64,000 nt of DNA. Origin: Zygnema cylindricum (taxonomy: Eukaryota; Streptophyta; Zygnematophyceae; Zygnematales; Zygnemataceae). Location of the stretch: assembly GCA_037447655.1 (NCBI GenBank), contig JBBHKE010000303.1:391465-455464 (forward strand), read 5' to 3'. The notes under the pieces were generated by a model, which was not told the origin of the DNA, did no database searches, and saw nothing but the letters and a program-made list of their open reading frames with translations. Both the position numbers and the translations under genes were made by a program. Shown here one piece after another: positions 22,029 to 32,700 of this stretch; the first letter of the stretch is position 1, and each line of letters begins with the position of its first letter.

Positions 22029-22220
22029 AATAAACCGACCTAACCATAACCAACTAAGTCGTTGACCTTTCTTTTTCTTCCACCTTGCCTGTTGTTGTAT
22101 TTATCCATTGTTGCTTTTATGTTTTATTTCATTTACGATATCTCGCTATCATTTGAGTTTAAGTTGAGCACAGCTGATGATATTGCATGCATCCTCATGT
22201 TATTTGACACATGCACGACA
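22029..22220 (+). repeat. first 192 bp of a second, abutting LTR
   Basis: Repeats 20449-20640 almost base for base, from AATAAACCG to CATGCACGACA, directly after the end of the right LTR with no spacer. It then joins copia remnant D at 22221. The LTR-LTR junction looks like that of a two-LTR circle. Confidence 0.85.
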
Positions 22221-22590
22221 AGAAGTTTACCGCAATATCACAAATTGGAGGGGTAATCGATGGGACGCACATTTTTCGTGGAAAGTGCATTAAATGAGGT
22301 AATCTTTATGTTTCAAAATCTTTTAGAGATTTAGCAAATTCAAATGTAGCAAATTCCTCTCCTTCCTCTTGCTTTCACAAATGGCATTTAAGATATGGTT
22401 ATCCAAATAGACAAAACTTAGCTTCCCTTAGTAAAGGCCTTTTTTCAGCCTTAGATTCCTTTGTTGCAACAAATCTTGATTTTTCCATGGATGTATTATT
22501 GGGAAAATGCCTCATTTACCTTTTCCAAAAAGCTCTTCGAAATCAAAATCTCCTCTTGATTTAATTTATAGTGATTTATGTGCGCCCATA
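22221..22590 (+). pseudogene. copia remnant D, second half: GAG-pre-integrase
   Basis: Resumes the polyprotein cut at 11475. Recognisable are GNLYVSKSFRDLANSN, CFHKWHLRYGYPNRQNLASL and, with frame changes, GKMPHLPFPKSSSKSKSPLD and LIYSDLCAP. This is the GAG-pre-integrase domain and the start of the integrase of a copia element. It ends where the LTR at 22590-23080 begins. Confidence 0.75.
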
Positions 22591-23080
22591 ACCTAACAAG
22601 TTGGCGGCCGTAACAAAATAAAGAATTAAAACAAAGGAGCGGGCTAGGACAAAAAACACATAAAAGGGGCAAATAAAGAGATTAGACAGCAACGATAAAA
22701 GAGGATGTCGTGAACTTAAGTTCAATATCTTGATTGATTAAATAAGACAGTGAGACGTTTGAGTTTTATAGCTGAACTCAAACGTGTAAGCCACACTATA
22801 CAAAAGTCGAGGTCAACTAATCTAGGTACATCCGATAAGTGGAGATAGAACAATTGTAGGTACATCTAGAAGTGGATGTAGAACTAATTTGAAAGATTAT
22901 AAAAGTTAGTGGGAACCTTTATGCGCTAAAACAATATTTACAAGGAAGGTACAACAAGCACATGAACATCAATTAAAGTAGAATACTTAAGACTTAGTGT
23001 TCTAGGACTTAATCATCATGAAAGGAAAAAGTAATTAAACATAGTGGTGCAACACTAGAGTGGAATGTCGAATTCCAATA
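22590..23080 (-). repeat. LTR of the copia remnant C family, second copy
   Basis: On the minus strand it starts TATTGGAATTCGACATTCC at 23080 and runs to about 22590. It shows the uninterrupted structure of the LTR at 8383-9534. Just upstream on that strand, AAGAGAGGTG plus TATTGGAATTCGACATT is duplicated (23081-23104), so two candidate polypurine/LTR starts stand in tandem. Confidence 0.75.
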
Positions 23081-23398
23081 CACCTCTAATGTCGAATTCC
23101 AATACACCTCTCTTGTTCCCTTTCTTTCTGACAGTGGATTCCTTTTGGAGACCCTTCCTCTTCCTTGTGCCTAATCAACAACATAAGGTAGGCGAAGCCT
23201 TCCTCCTCCTCTTGCCTCATTAACGGGACAAGGGAGGCTTTGATTCACCACACTCACCTCAGAAGGTTACTTTCTCCAATATTTCTTTAGAGGATCTACA
23301 CAAGGGATTAAAGGGAGCAGGGATTGTCAAGGGAGCAAGGATCTGTTGTTTTGGGAAAGCTTTAGTCCTCTCTATGCCTCGAAATGTGAGGAAGAGAG
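23081..23398 (-). repeat. internal 3' end of a copia-like element (dispersed repeat R2)
   Basis: Lies upstream of the LTR on the minus strand, so it should be the end of that element's internal region. Parts are shared with 41690-41840, for example the stretches around GGATTCCTTTTGGA, AACGGGACAAGGGA and CACCTCAGAAGGTTA. No protein domain was recognised. Confidence 0.45.
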
Positions 23399-23921
23399 TG
23401 TTGGATTTATGCGATCTCGGGCGATACCTTTCGATACATTTTGGTACAAATGAACCTACACGATTTATATATGTGACGTCACGGACTCACACGTGCGGAA
23501 TCTGACGGACGATTCCATGACAAAAAGTACAGAAAACAGGACAAAAGAAAAACGGAAAAAACGGCCGTTTGTGGTTGAATAGTGACACGTGGCATCATGT
23601 GATAAGACCACACAAATAGGCATTTCACAGCACAGTGAATACACAGAGATATAAAATGCATGCAGGCACTAGAGACAAATATCTCACACAGACATTACAA
23701 TTCATAGAATTCATGGAATTCGGACATGACATTATTTCTTAGTCTTTCTGTACATAGAGATAGATAGCATTAGAATTAGGAGGATAATTCAGCTTTATTA
23801 GAGTAGAAAGTTCAGGAAACAATTGTACTTTGTTGTCCTACTTTATCAATCAAATCAAAGCTGTCTAAACCTGCCTCTCTAATCTACCTATCTATGCCTT
23901 CTCCCTTCTCTATTGTAACAA
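23399..23921 (+). repeat. possible solo LTR
   Basis: Starts TGTTGGATTTATGCG and ends TATTGTAACA, with a promoter-like to polyadenylation-like layout seen in copia LTRs. No second copy and no clear target duplication were found, so the call rests only on the ends. Confidence 0.35.
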
Positions 23922-25232
23922 CTGTGATTCTCTAAGGTCCACCCTAGTGGTGTATGTTTGGGACGCGACTACTTTAGCCTGAGGCCACGGGCTACGGTGA
24001 TTGTCCCAAACCAATAAAGAGAGTTTCGGGACTTAGAATGTTTTTCAGTAAGTCCGGTTTAGTACGAACCAGAACTGGTGTTACAGTGACTCATTGAGGA
24101 GTACACCGGTGAATACACTCCCAGAACACGCGTCGGTACAAGGGAGAACGCATTCCGTAATATCCGTCTGCTACCGAAAAGACACGTGGTGGTTCACCTA
24201 CGGATCTGAATTTGATATGTGGGCCGCTGACTGAGACCGACCGACTATATTCCCAACCACTATATTTCTCATCGGTTAACTGCTTATAAAACCATGTCTG
24301 GGAAGATAGATTATTGGTCGTGGACATTATTTGTTACCAACTATGGTATTTTGTGCGTGTTTAAATGAAATTAATTTCTCTTTGCAACGGAGGCATCAAA
24401 CAACAGGGTAGCCTTGAATTCTCTCTCGCTCTCATTCTTTCTCTGAATATGTACTATATATGTTTTTATATAAGTTTTTTTTATGTGCATGCTTCTATTT
24501 TGTCACCAACTTTCTTTATTTTTTATGTATCACGAGTGTAGCTATTTGCACTTATTAGGTTTTTATCTTTTTTATCGTGAATGCTTCAGTATTGAGCGGA
24601 TATTCTGTTTGATTGGTGTAGAGAAACTTTTCCTGTGGACATCAAATACCCAGTCACCCTTAATTCACTGGGACCATTCAAATTATGATGGTTTGTTGAA
24701 AAACCAAGCAGTCCTTTTTCCTCCAACAGTAAAGTTGAGGAAAACAGTGGTTCACGAATATCATGGATTTCCCTTGTTTTGATATCTATCGGTTGTAGAC
24801 TTGTATTTCTAATTTAGTATCGAATGACGTGGAGGATGACTAACCACTCAAAGGCTGTGTATTTTGAAAAAAGAAATAGTATTATTGAAGGTACTTTGTT
24901 GAGGCGGCTTTGTAAAGTCTGCTCCGAATCAGTGCTTTTAACCCCGATAGCTATTCGCGGTGTAGTTATGCGTGAACGGAATATTTTTTTTGATCATTTT
25001 GTTGGTCCACAATTGTGATGAAGGGCAGTGCAAATTTGGCTTTTCTGGTCAAATTGCTATGTGTTTTCGGTCTCCCCACAAATTGATGAAGAAATTTGCT
25101 GTTTAATTTTAGTAATACAAGTAAATTATATGGTCTAAGTGGTGTTGATTATGGACACTTAGTGTGGTTTGTTTATATACCCTAGAAGGAAATCGGTTTA
25201 TGTACTTTATCATTACTGTTTGCAAGGACTTA
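23922..25232. other. no gene seen
   Basis: Contains short open frames only, the longest being a 78-residue minus-strand stretch at 24091-24327 and a 99-residue plus-strand stretch at 24483-24782. Neither has a recognisable domain. Confidence 0.5.
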
Positions 25233-25988
25233 GGGTATGTCCCCATGTACTTGTAACTTAGCGAACTTACTTTGTATTTTAGCGCGGATCCGCCGGACCC
25301 GGTTTTCAAGTGTCCCTATGTGTAAGAACGTAATCGTAACTTACGTTTGTGACGATTGTATACGTCGACAATACCTGTGACGGTTGTTAGCGTCTACAAT
25401 CTGTGGTGTCGCACGTTATTTTTGGAACTACTTGTGAGTAGCATGTCTTACCGTGACATTGTAGACGTACCACATTCCAGCATGTGCAGTTTCACGGTTG
25501 AAGAAGATGCGCTTTGCCTTCGCGTCTCCTGTCCGGTCAACGTGAAATGGCATCGGAATTTCGAGACCCCTGCAAAAAAAAAAAAATCCGTACTAAACGA
25601 AAACAGACAAAACTAAACAGATTGTGTACTTTTCTTTGTCGTATTTAAAGCAAACGGACAAAACAGAACGAATTATGTACTTTTATTTGTCCTTGGAAAT
25701 CGTATGATTTTTTTTGAAAATTACGGCACATAAATATATGTTCCTATTTGTTTATCAAAAATACCTAGTTTTAAAACACATTTCGCATGTGTTTTAAACA
25801 TAGGTTTGAAGATGAGTTTTTTGTCGTGGAAGTGGGTCGAAAAACACAAGACGACAAATTTCCGTACATCCTAAGTACTCTACAAATTTGTGATTCTTTC
25901 GTACGGTTGTAACTTAGGCAATACGACGCTAAATTTTACAGAAAAACGACAGAAAAAAACCCTTACTTATGCACATGGGGACATACCC
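25233..25988 (+). mobile_element. Harbinger/Tourist-like MITE H1 (756 bp)
   Basis: Starts GGGTATGTCCCCATGTACTT and ends with the inverted form ATGGGGACATACCC, flanked by TTA on both sides (25230-25232 and 25989-25991). TTA duplications with GGG-starting ends fit PIF/Harbinger elements. No transposase is encoded. Further copies are at 34770, 35556 (reversed), 37405 and 51965. An internal AAAACACAT...ATGTGTTTT inverted repeat lies near 25770-25800. Confidence 0.85.
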
Positions 25989-26640
25989 TTAGTTATGTAG
26001 CGTGAGGACAATCGCCAAGTATTACAACGGACTATCCGCGACAATGAGTTACTGTACGGCATAAGCAGGTCGTTTGATGCTAATTAATTTAACGGATGTT
26101 TTTGCATATACAAACAAATTAGTGTTGACTTCGAGTAGTTTTAGTGTTGACTTCGAGTAGTTTTAGTGTTGACCTTGAGTAGTGTGAGGAAACAACCTAG
26201 TTGACTCTTGCCTTATGGATAATCATTGTGGGGGTACCAATTAGCATATTAGTAGACATGCGCAATTATTTCTTTTGTTGTTTTGTTAGATGTAGGTGGC
26301 TCACAATTGTATATATTCATGAGAGCCTTGTAGAACAAATATCAATGTGTTAAGAAAAGTAGAAACCTAAGATGTAGCTCTTTAAAGTTGTCGAGTGTAG
26401 GAAACGTAGATAAGAAACATGGTTGATAGCATTGCTTTGTTGCCTTGAGATAACATAAAAGTTTTTCAGAGATATCATGTGTATTCAAGTTGTTTAGTGC
26501 TTTGTGTATTTGATTCGTGTGTTATGTATTCTTTTATGTGTGTTGAGATCATTCTTACGTAATTCATAAGGTGTAGTTCTTGATGTGTCACAAGATTAAT
26601 AAGTACATGTAAGGAGTGAATGTCATTATTTATGGTGGAC
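25989..26640. other. no gene seen; 22-bp tandem repeat
   Basis: The unit TAGTGTTGACTTCGAGTAGT plus TT is repeated three times at 26120-26184. Nothing else was recognised. Confidence 0.6.
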
Positions 26641-27172
26641 TATATTACTCATTGCTAGGGATGCAATAGTTTGGGTGTTTTCCGCGGTCTATTTTAGACC
26701 AAGGAACAACATGTATTAGTGGAGGTAATTAATGACTCATACAGAGGGCATTATAATGTACTATCCAAAATTTCAAAACTGAACGACAAAAAGGCGGCAG
26801 CAAACTTTGATGGTGGGAGCGTGGCGGGATAATTTCAGCGGATTCGCAGCCACCCTGGCGGAAGGCACATGGCCCATGCCAAGTGTACACACATAAACGC
26901 GCGCTCCTCAAATATTTTTTTCCATTTCCACGTGGCCCATTTTTATACGTTCAGTCTCTGAGAAGTGGCCTCCCTGTGCACGGTCGTCAAAGACTATAGG
27001 GTTGGTGACGTGGCGTCTTGGACAAAAAGTGTACTGGCATCCGACAGTCAGATTTTAAGCCTACAACCTTTTAAGTAGTGATGTTTTCCTAAAAAAAAAA
27101 AAGTAAGTACCTGTACGAAACAGTACGACCCTTAGTAAACCACCCCATTTTGTCGCTAATTGAAGGCCACCC
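26640..27172 (+). mobile_element. degraded Harbinger-like MITE H2, copy 1
   Basis: Related to 52849-53596 across the GGAGGTAATTAATGA, GGCAAACTTTGA and GGCACATG regions, and ends in GAAGGCCACCC followed by TAA. The left end was not located. Directly after the TAA a new GGGTGAACCTCCATCAGGCG start of the same family appears at 27176, so a second degraded copy may begin there. Confidence 0.55.
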
Positions 27173-28139
27173 TAAGGGTGAACCTCCATCAGGCGAAAAA
27201 TGAGGTTCATTACTGGAAAAATTACATTTTTTTACAAGGTATTGTTTTTTTTTTTTTTTTTTATAAAACATGATTAATGTAGATTCGTCAAGATTCTCAA
27301 AACTTTTGGGTGACAACGTCGACCGTCCGAATATGTGTTTTCAAACCAAGCGGTCATTTTGTCTAGTGTTTAGCTAGTCTCTTCAGATAGTCTCCTCCCT
27401 GAGGAGACTACCTAGATAGGGAGGAGACTAGCTAGACACTAGACGTGTAAATTTTTACACGTGTAAAAGTCACATACGATCCATGATGGATGGCAAATTC
27501 CACCAAAGAAATCATCACAGATTCTAGAGAAATTGCTTACCGAGCGGAAGGTGCAAATTTGTGCAGAGAAGTTGCGAAGAGAGAAAAGCCCATCAATAGT
27601 GCCAATACTGCCAGGAATGAAGTCCTCAATCAAATCAAAGGGGTGCACGTACACGATCTGCAACTTAGAAGAAGTGTTAGCACCAAGTATTGTTTCAAGG
27701 ATGAAAATTGGCCTTATTTCAGAAAGGGCGTTAATTATCAAACAACGAGCAGAAAGTCAGACTTTGTGCTCATAGCTAACCAAATGAAACTATAAAAAAA
27801 AACAGTGTCGACCAAGGCGAGAGTGAGAGAGACACAAAAGGGGGAGCAAGAGGATCTTACAAAGAAATTGTTATCAACTAATGACCAACAATGTGCAACT
27901 CCACCTATTTGAAGGGCCGCAAAAATATCAAATTTCACCAGCCCCAACTCCACACTCAAATTCCCGTGTGGAATCAAGACTATCGAGTGCATCAAGATTT
28001 AATGATCTCTCACGAGGAAAGCCAAGCCAAATTAAAGAAAAGTCTAAGGGAGGAATAAAAAAGTTCGAAACAAAAATTGGAAAGATCACAAACGAAGGCA
28101 AAGAAGGCAAAGAACACAAAAACAAAGCTTTAAAAAGGC
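27173..28139. other. no recognised gene; unassigned open frames
   Basis: Holds a T-run at about 27244-27262, a short inverted repeat around 27385-27430 (CTCCTCCCTGAGGAGACTA region) and a 100-residue minus-strand open frame at 27439-27741 (start MIINALSEIRPIFILE). I do not recognise this peptide, and no splice partners were found. Confidence 0.4.
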
Positions 28140-28430
28140 TAGTCGACGCCAACATAGGCAGGGACAGACTTAATTCACACACTGATAGTATCAAAGAAAT
28201 CCTCACAAACAAATACACAACCACTTGTCAATCCATTCAGGTCAAAGTCCGCGAAAGCACGAGGAACACACAATACTGATGTAGCCGTGATGCTATGATG
28301 ACGAGTCACACACATACACTCAATAATTGCATTGACCAAGGCAAACATGTTAATATTCAAAATGGAAGCCGACAAGTAGGACAGGAAGAAAGGCACCCAA
28401 GAGGGGAACGCATGGGTTTCGGAAGTCGAT
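28140..28430. repeat. dispersed repeat R1, copy 2
   Basis: Same-orientation copy of 8098-8398. The minus-strand peptide ILNINMFALVNAIIECMCVT, then HHSITATSV, is more open here than in copy 1. Confidence 0.6.
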
Positions 28431-28854
28431 GCAATTTTGGAAATAATTCAGGCTCCTTTCTGGATAACCTTCCAATGCGAACAAATTGAGCCTTAAAAAT
28501 ATAACTACACCTTCCAAAGTAACACAAAAAAGGATGATTGTAATCAATAAAAACCTGGACCATTTTAATTCATAAGTGTGCTATATACAAAGCTAATTTT
28601 TTACTCTCGAGAGTGCTGTAATCCTCGGTTTCAAGGAGCAATTTAAACTGAAACTTAACCTAAAACCACAAAACTAAACTGAAGCTTATTTTGAAACTAA
28701 TAATAAACATGAAGCATACTTGGAAGCTTGAAACTCTTCAGGCCGACGTTGGAATATCTACAAGAACTTGAACTACCAAAAAAAAAAAAAAAAGCTAGAG
28801 GACTGAAAAACACTGGACAATGCGAAATTGCCTTCAAAATCTATCGTAGAACAG

Positions 28855-29030
28855 AAAATGGGAACAAACAAGTTCCGTTCCAAAGACTATCGGAAAAAAA
28901 GGAAAATGGGAAAAAGAAAATTCCCTCCAAATACTATCGGAGAAACATAAACATGGGAACAAGAAAATTCCCTTCCAAATTGTTTCGGAGAAAAAGAAAA
29001 ACGGGAACAAGAAAGTTCCCCAAAACTAGG
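28855..29030. repeat. minisatellite, ~48-bp unit, 3-4 copies
   Basis: Units share ATGGGAACAA, AAGTTCCnTTCCAAA and TATCGGAGAAA. The array lies just past the stop of the GH16 gene on the minus strand, so it could be in its 3' untranslated region. Confidence 0.7.
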
Positions 29031-29152
29031 TGGAAAAAGAAATTCAAATCCATGGGAAATCTCAACATTGGGATGTCGAATTTCCTATATGAAATCTTGA
29101 ACATTGTGTTTTGAAAAAATCGTAAGCAATATACATAAACATGGATAAAAGT

Positions 29153-29696
29153 TCACTTCTTCACTGGAGAAGTAATTTGGATATTGCGATATTGATAGAG
29201 AAAAGGCGCATCTTTTCCGTCCCAAACTCCCGACCATCCTCCAAAATTAACCGAACTTGCATTCCAGACGGAACCGTACAAGAATTGGGGTTTTACAGGA
29301 TACTCTGTAACCATACTTTTAAAAACTTCGCGGTGTAAAACGCCGTCTACCAGCCACCTGCAAGAAGAAAGAAAATTCCTCTCTTATTCCATGAAAAAAA
29401 AGCCTTCTTTTGTTTAATGGAACGTCCAAGAAAGAATTGAAAGCTCGAATGGAAACTCCAGCCATTTATGATGACAAGTATGCTCAATATTTTTAAAATT
29501 TAACGACAATCAAGATTTCGGCCATGGATGAAAGGAGTGAGCGAGAGAGTGACAGAGGGAGGGAGGGAGAAAAAGAGAGGGAGAGAGAGAGTGAGAAAGA
29601 GAGAGAGAGAGAGAGAACAGGGTGGGTGAGGGTATGAGGGAGAGCGAAAGGGGGGTAAGAAGAGGGGGTAGAGCGGGGGGGGAGAAAGAGAGAAAG

Positions 29697-29772
<76 letters not shown>

Positions 29773-32700
29773 CACCTTATGCTTACGGGAGACCACCGAA
29801 TTGTATAGGTGTGAAAATCCTCGGAACAGTCGAATCCGAGTTCGAACCAAACTTCATGTCCCCCAGTTCCGTTCACAAAGTAATTGCTTTGTACCACACT
29901 TTTGTTGTATCCTAACCACTCAAAGTCGATTTCATCCTGATCTATTGTCCCTTCCCGAGATGACAGCTGGCAAATAAAAGCATTTCCGAAAGGATATATT
30001 AAAAGTCAGCGGGAGAATAAGTCAAATCACGTGCTGCCTTAATAAAGGTAGTTTTTGAGTCAATAGAAATGTAAGAGGAAGAAATCGGAAGTGCTGAAGC
30101 AAGAAAACGTAAGATTTGAAGGAGACTTCCGTGTTTTGTTTTTTGTTTGGGTTTTCATTTGTGTTTTTTTTTTTCTTACATAGAATGAAGGCAAGAGTCC
30201 ACTCGTATTTCCATCAGCGCATTTAAACTTTGTTGTGAATTCCCCCGAGAAATAAGATAAACCCGAATGAAACCGACCTCCTGCAAAGAAATATGTACAT
30301 ATGCACATATATTTTTATTGCTTATTTTTCATTTTACATTCATGTCAGGCGACAACTTCCTTGTCGTTATAATGGTAACTCCAAAAACCTCCTACCTAAA
30401 ACATTCACATGATATATGATGCAAGTTTCATTTTTTCTGTCTTTCACCCTTTTCTTTGTTTCTCGGGGGATGGGGAAGAGGGAGAGAAGAGCGTTTTCAC
30501 GCCCACAATGTGTCTTTTATGTACATGTAGTAGTACTTTAATTTCTGATCTCTAGTATGCAGCTGCATTTTGTCAAATGTAATCATCTCCCCCTCTCCCT
30601 CTCCCTCTCTCTCTCCCCCTTCTCCCTCTGTTTCCATGTGTTCGACGGAACAACCAGGTACTCAATGAACATACAATAGATACAGTCAACACTGTTCTAC
30701 ACTCTTCCTCTCTCTCCCTGTCCACCTCGCCCCTTGACCTCTCCCCTCGCCCCTCACGCCCTCTAAAAAACGAAATGCCCACGTCTAATCTCCCCACTAC
30801 CACTCACCGCAATTAGTGTTGTCAAATGTAATATTTGCCGAACTGCTCGACCTTTCGAAGCTCATGTGGTCCCCGCAATAGTCGGTCGCCATAGTCGGCA
30901 TCGGTGCATTCACGGCTTTCCGGTTAAGTTTTGGCATTTTAAGGATGGGACTTCGTATGGTTACATTTTTGAAAGAAGCGGTAACGGAATCCGTTTCCGT
31001 ACCCAAATCCACAGCTGTTTGCCACGTGGGCGTTGTGTACGTTTCTAAAGCTTCGATTCCAAAATATAAATGCATTTTATTTCCCGAGGGAACGGGGGCG
31101 TACCACGTGGGTTTGTCGTACATGTGTAGGACATTGTTGTCGCTCATCCATCTAGTTCCAATCAAATTGACAATTGGGAATGGTGGTTTAGTAGCTATCG
31201 GGATCATTTATCAAATTAATACATTTGGGGAGGTTGTTTTTGTAGCTATTGGGGTTATGAATCAAATCGACACAGTTGAGGATGTCATTTTGGCATATAT
31301 GCGGCCATAGAAGATATTCTTCTCTACTTCACTTTTCTTTTCGCAAAAACTATTTAACCATATGAAGACACAAGCCTATTTTATTTCGAAAATGGTTTTT
31401 CTGGAAAATCTCCAAATTCCTTCTTTTTCTTTTTCCTTTACTTTTGCATTGGTGAATGCATGTTCTTTTACTATAGTTTCTAGGAACCTAAGAATCTTCA
31501 ATGTTTTTAAACCATCCTTTGATTGCATAAAATGAACTAAATAATAATATAGCTTTTTGTCCAGCAATTGTAACACAATTAAGTCCACGCCACTGACCAC
31601 TAATAGTGTGGTTTCTGCTAACAATTTTCAACCTTTATCACAGTTGACCCACACTAATTTTAATAAAATCCTCCCAGATGAAGTACACTCCAGCCGAACA
31701 CATTTTTTTTACTTTAAACAAATTCAGTTGGTTCATCTAGAAAAGCAATTATTAAAAGTCTGTAAACAGTGTGCATGACAACAATATCGGTTTCTTGTCA
31801 AAAGACACTTATTGAAGAGGCCCACGTTTCACCTTATTGCATGACTTGATTAGGAGTCCAAGAAGATCGGAATCAAAAACCGTGTTAAAAAATCTAAAAA
31901 CCCCGTTAAAAAAAAACCCGGAAATCCTAGAAAGGCCAAATGTTCACTATCAACATAATATTAATCGGAATCCAGACATTAGGCATAAAAACCCGCCATC
32001 TCCCCGCAAAAAAAAAACCAGAAAAAATGCTAGAGTTAAACACTCACATGATCATTTTGGGCGTCCAATAAATCGAATATAAATGGTAATCTTCTGCACA
32101 ATCATATCCAAGATCGACCGCAGTTCTGTCGCTCGTAACACCGTTATCGATAGTTTGAATCATCCCGAGGTTGCGATGTTTCCCTCTCATTTCAAAAACA
32201 ATGGACGAGCGATTTGAGTCGGTAAAATTGGTCGCCAACTGAAACATCAAAAAGAAAAAGGAGAGAAATAAAGACAAATTAGAAATACAGTATAAAGCTG
32301 GATGAGATAAACGGGTCAGTTTTGCGTAGCCGAATGGTATTACATTTAAATGGAGAGGTCAGAAAATGACAAAATAAAACTTGACAGTGTGTTGATACCG
32401 AACATATTCTAATAAACTAATTTCAATTGTGAAATCGACCATACACAGGCTCTATTTTGGAGAAACAGGAAAAAGATTGTGGACTCCCTAAATGTTGTAG
32501 TGGAGCACAGATTACGTTCTTTTCCCGTAACATAAAAAGTGAATAAAATCCAAAACCAGATTATAAAAAATACTCACGAAAAACGAGGTCAAGACTCCCG
32601 ATGTATTTCCGGAGGGACAACGAATATATGCAGAAAATACGCCCGTCAAAAAACTGGGTTCGGAATAAACTCGAGTACCTAAAAAAGTGACATTTCCCAA

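Larger units (their letters stand above)
11476..22220 (+). mobile_element. Ty3/gypsy-like element carrying a DNA methyltransferase and a PHD finger
   Basis: A roughly 10.7 kb insertion splits copia remnant D. Left to right it contains a 5'-truncated LTR (11476-12950), leader, gag, protease, methyltransferase, reverse transcriptase/RNase H, integrase, PHD finger and polypurine tract. A complete LTR (20449-22028) follows, then the first 192 bp of another LTR (22029-22220). The left end starts at LTR position 198 and the right end stops at LTR position 192. LTRs look roughly 90 percent identical in the blocks I compared by eye. Coding frames contain several stops and shifts, and the polymerase core is deleted, so this copy cannot move on its own. 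Confidence 0.88.

Noticed and set aside
22235-22290. Peptide GGVIDGTHIF, reminiscent of a Harbinger transposase motif
   Set aside because: It lies in the copia polyprotein just before the GAG-pre-integrase domain, and no other transposase motif is nearby. The likeness is probably chance.
27439-27795. Overlapping ~100-codon open frames on both strands as a small gene
   Set aside because: No recognisable domain, no splice partners, and equal openness on opposite strands; not enough support.
29622-29915. Plus- and minus-strand open frames of Arg-Glu or Ser-Leu repeats
   Set aside because: They are products of the (AG)n microsatellite; the minus-strand gene there is better explained by the GH16 exon at 29776-29966.
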